A stretch of 64,000 nucleotides of DNA from Paenibacillus sp. FSL M7-0420 (GTDB lineage Bacteria > Bacillota > Bacilli > Paenibacillales > Paenibacillaceae). Every line of letters begins with the position of its first letter. Position 1 is the stretch's first letter. Both the position numbers and the translations under genes were made by a program. Below are positions 1 through 7,819 of the stretch, piece after piece. The notes below the pieces were generated by a model. It was not told the origin of the DNA. It ran no database searches and worked only from the letters and a program-made list of their open reading frames with translations. The stretch spans positions 1,984,001-2,048,000 of the forward strand of contig NZ_JBBOCJ010000001.1 of the NCBI RefSeq assembly GCF_038002345.1, in the 5' to 3' direction.

Positions 1-1
1 T

Positions 2-2014
2 GATACTCTGGAAGTCTACTCTCTGGCCAAAGCGGTATTAATGAATGATGCTTTTTCCGGCGGGAAAATCATTTTGGAGCCTAATGGCTATACTGCTCCG
101 GTTTTTTCAACGGAAACCACAGGCAAGTATTTTCCTCCTGAGGTTCCCCCCGCTATTTCTGTACCAGGCTCTACTGTGGATGGGGGGACTACCCGGCCGC
201 AACCAAGTGATGAAAAAGAAACATTCCGGTCAAAAGCCGAGGAAGCTGCAAAGAAAATCAAAGTGAAAAATGACAGTCTTATCTTCACCGGTCAAACAAT
301 AATGAATGGAAACGAAGCTGTTGAAGAGGGGATTCCGCCTACGACGATCCCGAACCCTCTGCCTATTGGGGACAATTTGTTATTTAGTCCAGGGCACATC
401 ATTGAGCCCACTCATTTGAATGCTCCAAATCTTATCAGTTCGGGGGAAGTAACCTACACTCCAATGGACGGGAATATTAAGGGGGGGACTGAGGATAAGG
501 TATATTCCATAAGTGGCATTAACTCCGTGACTGTCCATACCCCAGTCGTCAATTACTCCCAGCTTCCTGATGACAACCGGCCGTTCGACCAGCGGATGGT
601 GCCGGACATGATACGGACGGTGCTGATCCTGGACCGGCCCTTCACTGTATATTTTACGGAGAGCGGTCAGCATCTGGGGATTCCGGGGTATGGCAACCGG
701 GACTACGCTAAATATACGAAGGACAAACGCATTCAATTTCCGTTCGGGGTGTTCCAGGGCAGTCAATACTATCCGGACAATACCTGGATATCCATCCCGG
801 TGGGCACTCCCGCTATGACTTTTACCCTGCCGACCTGGGTGAACGAAGGGGACTATACGGTGCGTACTCAGTCCTGGGCGATTAATGCCCCGTCAGACGG
901 TGAATATCTGTGTCAACAGAACCTGAATGGAGATCTTGTCAATTACTGTGCAGCGGAAAGCTTCAATGTGGGTGTGGTGGGTCGGCTGTTTGATTTTAGA
1001 ATCTGGGATATTGGAGATTTCCGGTTTGAAAAGGTATTTCGCACCGGAACAGGCACTCTTGCGCATAGTACTGCAATGTACTACACCGGCGGCAATGATG
1101 AGAACGGAATTCCCACAGCTTTGAGCGGACAGCCACAATGGCAGCTGCCGATCCGCAAGGGTTCTCATCCCACGGAGCAATTGACGGTACCGCATAACGG
1201 GTATTCCTTTCTGTTTGATTTTCGCACCATCGGGAATCTGTGGCAGCCGGGCGAGGGGATAAGGATTGAACCCAGCTTCTACTTCATCCCCAAGACTGGA
1301 GGTGCTGCGGCCCCTGTAGATCTGTACTATGACATTTCCGGGTCGCAGAATAAGCTGATTGGAGTAGGCTCTTCCAAGGACAAGCTTAGCTATAGCCGTA
1401 CTTACCGCCTGGCAGATGGCTTGCGGAATATTGCGGATGGTGAGCTATCCACTTCAGCCAGCTACGAGTATAACTATATACTCACTCAGGAAGAGCGGGA
1501 GAAGAAGCCTTGGATCAAATTCTACCCGCAATATCTGAAGCGCAAAACCAACATCGGAGCAGGCTATAATCTCGAAGTATTGTCCTACAAATCCCGTACC
1601 CTAGTGGGTCCAACGGACATCCCGGCAGTCGTAGATCCAATCACGGCAGTCCGCAGTGTTCAGCACTGGTATGGCGAATATAACCTGCCCATTGCCCCAT
1701 ATATCCTGCCGAAAGGAACGAATCTGCTCAACCTTGCTAATCAATACGGGGGCACACTGGATGGGCATGAGCCAGAATTCATTACCGGCGGCTACATCCT
1801 TGTGAAGTTTGAAATCTACACCCTCAAGAACGGAGATGCAGATACGCGGATACTTGGCTACAAGGCGCCGATTGCGAATATGTGGGCGATCGAGGGACAG
1901 ATGACAGGCGCAACAGATGAACAGGGACAGACCTTTTACTTTTCATCCGGGGATATCATGCTCTTCGAATCGGATTTCTCGGTGCGTAATGACTATCTGG
2001 GGCAGGGCAGATAA
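2..2014 (+). CDS. Partial gene, 3' part of a large surface or secreted protein (unrecognised)
   Basis: The frame is open from the first bases of the window through an ATG at 41 that has no ribosome site, so the true start lies upstream and this is the C-terminal part of a longer protein. What is visible is about 670 residues rich in Gly, Pro, Tyr, Trp and Thr, with beta-type hydrophobic alternation, no membrane helix, few cysteines and motifs such as GYGNRDYAKYTKDK and LPTWVNEGDYTV. This is typical of extracellular beta-sandwich proteins. It may belong to the DUF5704-type proteins of Paenibacillus, but that is recall and not shown by the sequence. It ends 193 bp before the WXG100 gene, so it may be part of the same secretion locus. 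Base composition is like the chromosome, unlike the AT-rich cassette after 3.77 kb. No function is assigned. Confidence 0.6.
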   Translation, partial: DTLEVYSLAKAVLMNDAFSGGKIILEPNGYTAPVFSTETTGKYFPPEVPPAISVPGSTVDGGTTRPQPSDEKETFRSKAEEAAKKIKVKNDSLIFTGQTIMNGNEAVEEGIPPTTIPNPLPIGDNLLFSPGHIIEPTHLNAPNLISSGEVTYTPMDGNIKGGTEDKVYSISGINSVTVHTPVVNYSQLPDDNRPFDQRMVPDMIRTVLILDRPFTVYFTESGQHLGIPGYGNRDYAKYTKDKRIQFPFGVFQGSQYYPDNTWISIPVGTPAMTFTLPTWVNEGDYTVRTQSWAINAPSDGEYLCQQNLNGDLVNYCAAESFNVGVVGRLFDFRIWDIGDFRFEKVFRTGTGTLAHSTAMYYTGGNDENGIPTALSGQPQWQLPIRKGSHPTEQLTVPHNGYSFLFDFRTIGNLWQPGEGIRIEPSFYFIPKTGGAAAPVDLYYDISGSQNKLIGVGSSKDKLSYSRTYRLADGLRNIADGELSTSASYEYNYILTQEEREKKPWIKFYPQYLKRKTNIGAGYNLEVLSYKSRTLVGPTDIPAVVDPITAVRSVQHWYGEYNLPIAPYILPKGTNLLNLANQYGGTLDGHEPEFITGGYILVKFEIYTLKNGDADTRILGYKAPIANMWAIEGQMTGATDEQGQTFYFSSGDIMLFESDFSVRNDYLGQGR

Positions 2015-2207
2015 GATATTGAATTAAATTCCTTAGTAGTTAAAAATAATATTTAAAGGGATTATATATAAGATTATTGAGTCCATTGACCGATAATAAT
2101 GGAAGAGCACACGGATGCTATATTAATGAATTTGGAATTTCTCATAGAGTTACAGGACTTTCCGGATTCATTTTTATATAAAACATTAATCAAAGGAGCG
2201 GTTAATT

Positions 2208-2507
2208 ATGGCAAGCCCTAAAGTAACATTGGACTATGAAGGATTGAAGAAGCAGGCAAGCGTTATCCTGAAGCAAAAGGCGGATTTCGACACCTTAATT
2301 AAAAACGTAAAAACTACCACGCAGAATCTTAATCAGGTATGGGATGACGCTGCTGCCAAGAATTTCACAGAAAAGGTTAATGCTATGGACAAAACGTTCA
2401 AGCAATTCTCCGAGGCACTGAAGGGTTTAGGAGATCACATGAACAATGTATCCGATAAGTACAAAGAGCTGTCGCAGGCAGTCATTAAGGCACAATCCGG
2501 CTTCTAA
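2208..2507 (+). CDS. WXG100 family type VII secretion protein
   Basis: This 99-residue protein has the size and all-helical make-up of EsxA-like WXG100 proteins: two amphipathic helices, with the turn at NQVWDDAAAKNF near residues 42-53. The conserved Trp is W45, but the usual W-x-G is W-D-D, so the turn glycine is missing. A C-terminal segment with Tyr, Lys and Glu (SDKYKEL) sits where the YxxxD/E export signal is normally found, although the exact motif is not met. A clear AAAGGAG lies 6-12 bases before the ATG. It is followed 110 bp later by the WXG-domain toxin, for which it would serve as the small secreted partner or chaperone. No EssC ATPase is in the window, so the secretion machine is elsewhere. 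Confidence 0.85.
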   Translation: MASPKVTLDYEGLKKQASVILKQKADFDTLIKNVKTTTQNLNQVWDDAAAKNFTEKVNAMDKTFKQFSEALKGLGDHMNNVSDKYKELSQAVIKAQSGF

Positions 2508-2617
2508 AAAGGTTTCGTTAATACCCATACTCCATGAGCTTTACTACATAAGAAGACAATTAGCTATGCAGAACGCTGCATAGCTAATTTTATGAGCTGC
2601 AAGCGGGGAGGAAGCAT

Positions 2618-4366
2618 ATGGCTTCAGCAAAGCTTATATTCGATACCGATCAAGTCCGGCGACTGCAGACGAAAATAGGACAGGTGAGCCAGGATACGAA
2701 CCGGCTGTATCTGCAGTTGAAAGGCCAGTCTAGCGGCTGGAGCGGTATTCCAGTGGGAGACCACCTGATGAAAGCCCAGGTGCTGATAAACGAATTAACC
2801 GTAGAAGCAGAGAAGCTGGAGGATATTATCCGAACTGCCCTTAGGGGTGTCGAAGGACTTCAGGAGGAGAATACACGAAATGCGGCCCAGTTGACCCAGC
2901 AGTTTAGTTTATTTGCAGGGATGCTTGGAAGGGATGGAGCACAAGAGGTGGGGGGACGGAGTTCAATCCCGCCTTTTGTGCAAAATGCGGCTACGAATCT
3001 AATCCGTTCGTTCGCTGTCCTGCCGGGACGGGATGAGCTGGATAGCGATCCTGCGGTGAGACAGCTCCGGTTGACCCTCCAAGCCTCAGGGCCGGGAAGC
3101 CTCGGAGCTATTACTGCTGAGAGTAAGCTAAAGGATATCTTCACAGCGCGGGATCAGATTGCGCAGGCACAAATGGCTTTTAAAGTCTACGAGAGCTTTG
3201 GGAACAAGAGTCAGATGAATGCAGTGCATCTGAAGGCAGAAGAAGCGCGCCAGACACTGGCTTCGCTGGGGATAGATGAAGTGCACTATACAGCGGGTAA
3301 AGACCTGAGTATGTACTTCAAGCAACCGGCGCTTCAGGCATGTGACTACGATCCGTCCATCCTAACAAAGAATGTGCCGCTGCCGAAGAATGAATCTTAT
3401 CTGCTGCTGCTGCGGATGGCTATGGAGCCTGGAGATAAAGGCGGGTGGGCGAAAGGACAGTTGCAGGCTATTCATGCAGGAGGTATCATGCCAGACTTGA
3501 CGAATTGGGAGAGCCAGCCGGCCAAAAAGGATTTTATAGATAAATACCTGGTGGACCCGCTCATTGAACTATTTACAGGAGAGAAACCGCAGCCCAAGAC
3601 GCAACTGGAGCAAGTCCTCTCCGCCCAATTCTATGGTATGCAAATCGAGCAGCAATTCGTACTCAGTGATCTATCCAGCGAGTTCGAATCCGTCTTGCGT
3701 GGAGCAGCCAGTGCAGACCGGATTAGTGAAGTCTTCGGGACGGGAACCGTTAATGTGAAGACCGGAACGCCAAAGAACAGACAAATAGAACCTGAGGCTG
3801 GAATAACTGGAAACTCTTTTGGTAAGATAAAAGCGTTGGATGAGTTAGAAGTTAAAAACCCCGCGAAATCTTTGCTGGATGATTTCGATCCTGGGTTTAA
3901 AGGGGTTGGGGATTTTGCTTACGTTCAAAAAGTTGAACTGTTCCAAGTGAGAACACAGGCAATTCGAAATACATTGTCAAATAAATATAAGAATTACGGT
4001 AATGTTGCGGTGGCGGATGTGAATATAACCGGGCTTAAAACAGAGTTTAAAGCACATAGTAGGATTCATCAGGATAATCATGATGGATTTTCTTCAGTAA
4101 CAGGGGAAGGCCAATTTCCTGCAAAATCAGTGAACCAAAAAGGAGAAGTAGACGGGGAAGGAGCTTTTCCAAGGAATAATGATACAGAGCGAAAAATTTT
4201 AGAAGATATAGCACATCAATTAGGGAATAACAAGCAAACTAAAGGTCAAATTGATTTATACACAGAATTACCAGCTTGTAGAAGTTGTTCCGATATTATT
4301 ATAAAATTCAGACAAGAGTACCCTAATATTAAATTGAATGTTTACTCTGGTGAATTTAAAAATTAG
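2618..4366 (+). CDS. WXG-type polymorphic toxin with C-terminal deaminase domain
   Basis: This is a 582-residue effector. Residues 1-95 are helical with GWSGIP (a W-x-G turn), like the WXG/LXG domains that direct type VII export. A long middle part (about 100-380) is helical and pre-toxin-like. The last about 150 residues carry deaminase hallmarks: AHS with H480, E524 in DTERKILEDIAHQLG, and PACRSC with C554 and C557. This order matches the BURPS668_1122-type (Toxin-deaminase) nucleic-acid deaminases of polymorphic toxins, in which His and two Cys bind zinc. DNA turns AT-rich at about 3770, between the conserved N-terminal part and the tip, which is the usual mark of tip exchange. GGGGAGG precedes the ATG. 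The next genes encode likely immunity proteins. The target (DNA, RNA or nucleotide) cannot be told from sequence. Confidence 0.8.
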   Translation: MASAKLIFDTDQVRRLQTKIGQVSQDTNRLYLQLKGQSSGWSGIPVGDHLMKAQVLINELTVEAEKLEDIIRTALRGVEGLQEENTRNAAQLTQQFSLFAGMLGRDGAQEVGGRSSIPPFVQNAATNLIRSFAVLPGRDELDSDPAVRQLRLTLQASGPGSLGAITAESKLKDIFTARDQIAQAQMAFKVYESFGNKSQMNAVHLKAEEARQTLASLGIDEVHYTAGKDLSMYFKQPALQACDYDPSILTKNVPLPKNESYLLLLRMAMEPGDKGGWAKGQLQAIHAGGIMPDLTNWESQPAKKDFIDKYLVDPLIELFTGEKPQPKTQLEQVLSAQFYGMQIEQQFVLSDLSSEFESVLRGAASADRISEVFGTGTVNVKTGTPKNRQIEPEAGITGNSFGKIKALDELEVKNPAKSLLDDFDPGFKGVGDFAYVQKVELFQVRTQAIRNTLSNKYKNYGNVAVADVNITGLKTEFKAHSRIHQDNHDGFSSVTGEGQFPAKSVNQKGEVDGEGAFPRNNDTERKILEDIAHQLGNNKQTKGQIDLYTELPACRSCSDIIIKFRQEYPNIKLNVYSGEFKN

Positions 4367-4382
4367 ATGGGGAGCGGGATCG

Positions 4383-4715
4383 ATGTTAAGTAATTATAAA
4401 GAACTTGAACAGTTTATTACAGAAGATTTTGAAGAATTTTTGGAGGAAGGTTTATCATTATCGCAAGTAACAGAAAAATTGCTTGTTGAATATCATCGTG
4501 GAATCGTAAGGAGTAACGTTGAAAAACTAGTTGTTTATTTGACAGTTGCTCTTCTTTCTCTTGAAAAAAATTATCTTAGAGAAGATATACAAAGTGAATT
4601 AAATAGTATTATTGATATTTCCTCCACAACATTAAAGCAAGAATTAGCAACTGAGGATGCTAAGAAGGTTTTGCAGGATATCGAAAAATATAAACAGAGA
4701 TCGATGAATGGGTAG
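4383..4715 (+). CDS. Probable immunity protein for the deaminase toxin (Imm3-like)
   Basis: This 110-residue acidic, all-helical protein starts 17 bp after the toxin stop. I chose the ATG at 4383, which has GGGGAGCGGG in front, over an upstream in-frame ATG inside the toxin gene. Motifs NYKELEQFI near the start and VEKLVVYLTVALLSLEK in the middle match the C-terminal half of the protein at 5545-6402 (NYTELSEYI and VEKIIFYVCLADLQIDK), so the two are paralogous domains. Size, acidity and position directly after a toxin are typical of immunity proteins. The Imm3 family, known beside deaminase toxins, is my best guess for the fold but was not tested. Codon use is AT-rich like the toxin tip, so tip and immunity gene probably arrived together. 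Confidence 0.65.
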   Translation: MLSNYKELEQFITEDFEEFLEEGLSLSQVTEKLLVEYHRGIVRSNVEKLVVYLTVALLSLEKNYLREDIQSELNSIIDISSTTLKQELATEDAKKVLQDIEKYKQRSMNG

Positions 4716-4857
4716 AGGAAGGGAAACACATGAAAGATTGGAGTTACAAAGAACTCAGAGAATACATTTGGAAATTGATGTAATCAAAGTTGGTGATAAT
4801 CTTACAAGCGGTTACCCAACAGGCAAGATAAAAGCATCACGCCCATCAGGTTTTTAA
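4708..4857 (+). other. Small open frame, possible toxin-tip remnant
   Basis: A 49-codon frame overlaps the end of the previous gene. Its last residues, GDNLTSGYPTGKIKASRPSGF, end in a stop and look like the C-terminus of a larger protein rather than a whole small protein. There is no clear ribosome site. In toxin cassettes, orphan toxin ends are often left between immunity genes after tip exchange, and I read it that way. It could equally be chance. Confidence 0.25.
4730..4783 (+). pseudogene. N-terminal remnant of an immunity-type gene
   Basis: After an ATG with GGAAGGG nearby come 17 codons reading MKDWSYKELREYIWKLM and then a stop. This matches residues 175-191 of the fused protein at 5545-6402 (MKEWNYTELSEYIREVF) and the start of the 4383 gene (NYKELEQFI). 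It is therefore the 5' stub of a third copy of the same immunity family, cut off at its first helix. It lies between two intact immunity genes, and its frame overlaps that of the 4708 remnant. Confidence 0.55.
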
Positions 4858-4883
4858 TTTATAAATTAATTGGAGACATCAAA

Positions 4884-5297
4884 ATGTACAAAGAACTAGA
4901 TAACCTTTTATGTGCTGATACAACAGTAGATTCTTGGTACGATGATGGCTGTGTCATTACAAGCGAGATACTCTCGGATTTTGATCCAAGGGATTGGGAT
5001 GAATTGTCTAATCAAGTGCTTAGTAAACCAATAGATTGGCAGAGGAAATTAGCATACTGTTTGGATAATGAATGCAATGTATATGAACTTAATATTCTAC
5101 TGTCATTGCTCGCTATAAATGATGAGGAATTATTCGAGATATGCATTGATACACTGCGGAGTTATACAGATCAAGACGGTAAAAAAATGATATTGGATAA
5201 CCAGGAGATATTTAAACGGGTGAACGATCTATTACTCACTGCTAACCTACCAGTAAAAAAAATCCTTCAAGATTTTCTTGCAAAAATTCATTTGTGA
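4884..5297 (+). CDS. Probable immunity protein (Imm30-like)
   Basis: This 137-residue acidic helical protein is preceded by TTGGAGAC, nine bases before its ATG. The pattern WDELSNQVLSKPIDWQRKLA, followed by a helix pair ending in DEELFEICIDTLRSY, resembles Imm30-type HEAT-like immunity proteins of polymorphic toxin loci. That family name is recall. What the sequence shows is a small, cysteine-poor, acidic helical protein in the immunity string behind a toxin. It is not similar to the 4383 or 5545 products, so it probably neutralises a different toxin, one not present in the window. It is AT-rich like its neighbours. It may be an orphan immunity gene kept against foreign toxins. Confidence 0.55.
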   Translation: MYKELDNLLCADTTVDSWYDDGCVITSEILSDFDPRDWDELSNQVLSKPIDWQRKLAYCLDNECNVYELNILLSLLAINDEELFEICIDTLRSYTDQDGKKMILDNQEIFKRVNDLLLTANLPVKKILQDFLAKIHL

Positions 5298-5544
5298 TTT
5301 TATGATAATCTGCCTATTTTTGTTGTCTTTGCAATAATCGCCTCCCAGCAAGATCACAAGCTATTTAAATTCTATGTGAAGAATTATTAATCAAATACAA
5401 TCCCAATGAGTTATCAGGATTGGTCAAGAGGAGGTTCAATAGTTATCCGCTTTAAAATTTGTAAATGAGCGAGGTGACGTTAGGCAAGTTGATTATAATT
5501 CAAAGATTGAGAGTTAAAGATATGCTTGAGAGTAAGACTTTGAG
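5298..5544 (+). other. Gap with short coding-like scraps, no intact gene
   Basis: This is AT-rich. Short frames read like protein ends, for example FVNERGDVRQVDYNSKIES followed by a stop at about 5518, but none has a start and a ribosome site. It probably holds decayed toxin or immunity DNA. No terminator is obvious. Confidence 0.3.
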
Positions 5545-6402
5545 GTGGAAAATTTGAAAACCAATCTTGAACAAGCCAAAGAAAGAATTTTGGGAATTGA
5601 CTGGAAAATTGTGTCAGTAGATAAACCGTCACATGTGATCCTGGTAACGGAATTTATCAGAAGAGGTAATATGTTTTTGGATTTTAACTCCAAAGATAAT
5701 AATAGACGTGCTGTATTTAATGCTTCCGAAATCATTGATTTTAGGATGCCTGATAGCATAAAAGAGGAAAATAGTAGATTGTTAAGTGTTCAGTTAGACT
5801 GGACTACAGAATATCTTTGCGATTTTTACCTTGAATGGGCATATGCGATGGACAAAGAAGTACTTATCGCTCATCAATTTCATGATCTTTATGACCCAAT
5901 TATTAAGTTGTTTGAGAGAGGGGGAAGAATTAGTTATCATCATAATGAGTTAATATGTGGAAATCATGCATGGGGGCGTAGCTCTGGAGCAATAACGCGG
6001 GATATTCCTCCACAAGACATAAGTGATGAAGCTTTAGACAGAATTGACGATGATAACGGTGAACATATGAAAGAATGGAATTATACAGAACTTAGTGAAT
6101 ACATACGTGAAGTTTTTAATAATTCAATAAGTGATGGACTAAATACTCTCCAAGCAGGAGGGAGATGCTTGTATGAGTTATCCAATGTTATAGAGGAGGG
6201 AGAAGTTGAGAAAATTATATTTTATGTTTGCCTAGCAGATTTACAAATTGATAAAGGTGTAGTCTCACAACGAATCCTCGATGAAGTGAATAATATTATT
6301 AAGGATTTTAATATTGATAAATTCGCCAATGAGTTAGAGACGGAAGATATTGAGGATTTGAGCAGACTTGCTCATAAAGTGAAGGGTAAGCTATGTATTT
6401 AA
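5545..6402 (+). CDS. Two-domain immunity-type protein (unknown N-domain fused to Imm3-like domain)
   Basis: The start is GTG at 5545, with only a weak ribosome site. Residues 1-174 form a mixed alpha/beta unit that I do not recognise (DWKIVSVDKPSHVILVTEFI, and GRISYHHNELICGNHAWGR). Residues 175-285 begin with MKEWNYTELSEYI, which even includes an internal Met where a stand-alone protein would start. They match the 4383 gene across VEKIIFYVCLADLQIDK and the following helix. The protein therefore looks like a fusion of two immunity units, or an immunity protein joined to the tail of a decayed toxin. The internal ATG at 6067 has no good ribosome site. The gene is AT-rich and is the last one in the cassette. 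Confidence 0.55.
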   Translation: MENLKTNLEQAKERILGIDWKIVSVDKPSHVILVTEFIRRGNMFLDFNSKDNNRRAVFNASEIIDFRMPDSIKEENSRLLSVQLDWTTEYLCDFYLEWAYAMDKEVLIAHQFHDLYDPIIKLFERGGRISYHHNELICGNHAWGRSSGAITRDIPPQDISDEALDRIDDDNGEHMKEWNYTELSEYIREVFNNSISDGLNTLQAGGRCLYELSNVIEEGEVEKIIFYVCLADLQIDKGVVSQRILDEVNNIIKDFNIDKFANELETEDIEDLSRLAHKVKGKLCI

Positions 6403-6505
6403 TTGATGCAAAAAAACGAATAAATAGTATAAACTAGGATTTAGCTTAGGATAGAAATATAATAGAAATATATTTTGAATTTCCCAAAAACAGGAGGACT
6501 ACCAA

Positions 6506-7111
6506 ATGACCAAGACTGATTTCGCAACGTATCAATGGATGAATGAGGGGAACATCCGGTTTGAGGATGACAGTATTATATTACAAGCCACTGCTAACAG
6601 TGATTTTTTCTGCAACAACGGGGCGGTTGCGGAAGAAGGGCTGACGCCTGAGAGTCTGACCAACGCGCCGTTCTTTTATACAGAAGTATCCGGGGATTTC
6701 GTGCTGCGGGTGAAGGTGAGTCATGACTTCCGGGACACGTACGATTCTTCTTCCATTATGGTGATGCAGGACCTGTCGGTCTGGGCCAAAGCTTGTTTTG
6801 AACTGACGGATTTCGATACCCACGCAGTGGTCAGCGTAGTTACGAACCAGACCTCGGATGATGCGAATGGCTGTAACATTGACGGCAATGAGGTATGGCT
6901 GCAAGCCGCCAGATCCGGGAATGCCTTTGCTTTTCATTATTCGATTGACGGCGTACGGTTTGATATGATGCGGTTCTTTACTCTTCCGGTGGGAGACACA
7001 GTCAAGGTTGGGTTATTGGCGCAGGCCCCTACTGGCGATGGCGGGGATAGAATATACAAGCATTTCTCACTGGAACAGCGGACGGTGAAAAATATAAGAG
7101 CCGGCGTATAA
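6506..7111 (+). CDS. DUF1349 domain protein (concanavalin-like fold)
   Basis: This 201-residue protein has the DUF1349 pattern: TDFFYT-like strands, GDFVLRVKVSHDFRDTYDSSSIMVMQDLSVWAKACFE, then VTNQTSDDANG, and EVWLQAARSGNAFAFHYSIDGVRF near the end. The family adopts a concanavalin-like jelly roll and occurs in Firmicutes, often beside sugar metabolism genes. The biochemical role is not settled. There is no signal peptide, so it is cytoplasmic. ACAGGAGGAC lies seven bases before the ATG. Base composition returns to the chromosome average here, which sets the right edge of the toxin cassette at about 6.45 kb. It stands alone, with its own terminator overlapping the stop codon. Confidence 0.8.
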   Translation: MTKTDFATYQWMNEGNIRFEDDSIILQATANSDFFCNNGAVAEEGLTPESLTNAPFFYTEVSGDFVLRVKVSHDFRDTYDSSSIMVMQDLSVWAKACFELTDFDTHAVVSVVTNQTSDDANGCNIDGNEVWLQAARSGNAFAFHYSIDGVRFDMMRFFTLPVGDTVKVGLLAQAPTGDGGDRIYKHFSLEQRTVKNIRAGV

Positions 7112-7124
7112 GCCGGCTTTCTTC
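7099..7124 (+). terminator. Rho-independent terminator of the DUF1349 gene
   Basis: AGCCGGC and GCCGGCT pair around a six-base loop that contains the stop region, followed by TTTCTT. Confidence 0.7.
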
Positions 7125-7151
7125 CGTTGAACCAGCCGCTCCGGCCGGAGC

Positions 7152-7697
7152 TTAGCTCGAACCTTTGGCCTGTCTGGGCCAGATGAAATAGGTAACAGTG
7201 ATGATCAGGTCAATGCCGACCACGACGGACCATACGGTCAGGATACTTAACAGCGCCTTCGTGCGGGCGGCATCGTCGATCCACAATATCAATCCATACA
7301 GAATACCAGCAGCGAGCACAAAAGAGAGCAAGTGCTTCACCCAGCCCTTGAAATAATGCCTGGCATGGTCCATGCCGTAACGCTTGGCCGGCTTCGCCCC
7401 TTGCTTGGTAACATAGTAGCGGAAGCGTTCGTCGGCCCAAGCGATCATGCTTTTACCGAATATAAGGGAAATGGAAATATACACGGCTGCAAGCGCATGT
7501 GCTGTCGTAGCAGTAGCGCCTCGTGCCAAATCCACGCCGGAGATCATTAACAGCAGGATATCGAGGACCGGAGTCATCGCCAGGAAAATCAGCCCCAGTG
7601 TAGGACGCTTGAAGATATAACGCGCTGTAAAGCCTGCAAGAATAACCACCCAGAACAATACCTCACAGGTAACAATCGCCCATGCAACCAGATTCAT
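7152..7697 (-). CDS. Integral membrane protein (YmcC-like)
   Basis: This 181-residue protein has about five hydrophobic helices: residues 4-25, 32-54, 64-82, 118-137 and 149-170. A charged loop, DERFRYYVTKQGAKPAKRYGMDHARHYFKG, lies between helices three and four. Size and layout agree with the YmcC-type membrane proteins of Bacillus, whose function is unknown. AAGGGG precedes the ATG on the minus strand. It is divergent from the TetR gene at 7820, and a 28-bp palindrome lies between them, so TetR probably controls it. A small multi-helix membrane protein under TetR could be a transporter or a stress protein, but nothing in the sequence decides this. Confidence 0.7.
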   Translation of the reverse strand: MNLVAWAIVTCEVLFWVVILAGFTARYIFKRPTLGLIFLAMTPVLDILLLMISGVDLARGATATTAHALAAVYISISLIFGKSMIAWADERFRYYVTKQGAKPAKRYGMDHARHYFKGWVKHLLSFVLAAGILYGLILWIDDAARTKALLSILTVWSVVVGIDLIITVTYFIWPRQAKGSS

Positions 7698-7756
7698 ATC
7701 GCACCCCTTGTTATAGTTGATAGTAAGTATAGCCTAGTCGAAGTATAACAGCGGAT

Positions 7757-7784
7757 TTTAAATAATACAACCGTATTATTTAAA
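7757..7784. promoter_or_regulatory. 28-bp perfect palindrome, probable TetR operator
   Basis: Arms TTTAAATAATAC and GTATTATTTAAA are perfect 12-bp inverted repeats around AACC. The palindrome abuts the -35 box of the TetR gene and lies 60 bp upstream of the divergent membrane protein. TetR dimers bind palindromes of this kind. Confidence 0.7.
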
Positions 7785-7813
7785 TTGTGCTATCATTTCG
7801 GGTATGCTACAAT
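7785..7813 (+). promoter_or_regulatory. SigA-type promoter of the TetR gene
   Basis: TTGTGC and TACAAT are 17 bp apart. Transcription would start at about 7820, which is the proposed start codon itself, so the message may be leaderless. Confidence 0.55.
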
Positions 7814-7819
7814 GTGGTC

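Noticed and set aside
2015-2182. Short frame ending GISHRVTGLSGFIFI before the WXG100 gene
   Set aside because: It has no start codon or ribosome site. It could be a remnant of a toxin end, but the evidence is too thin.
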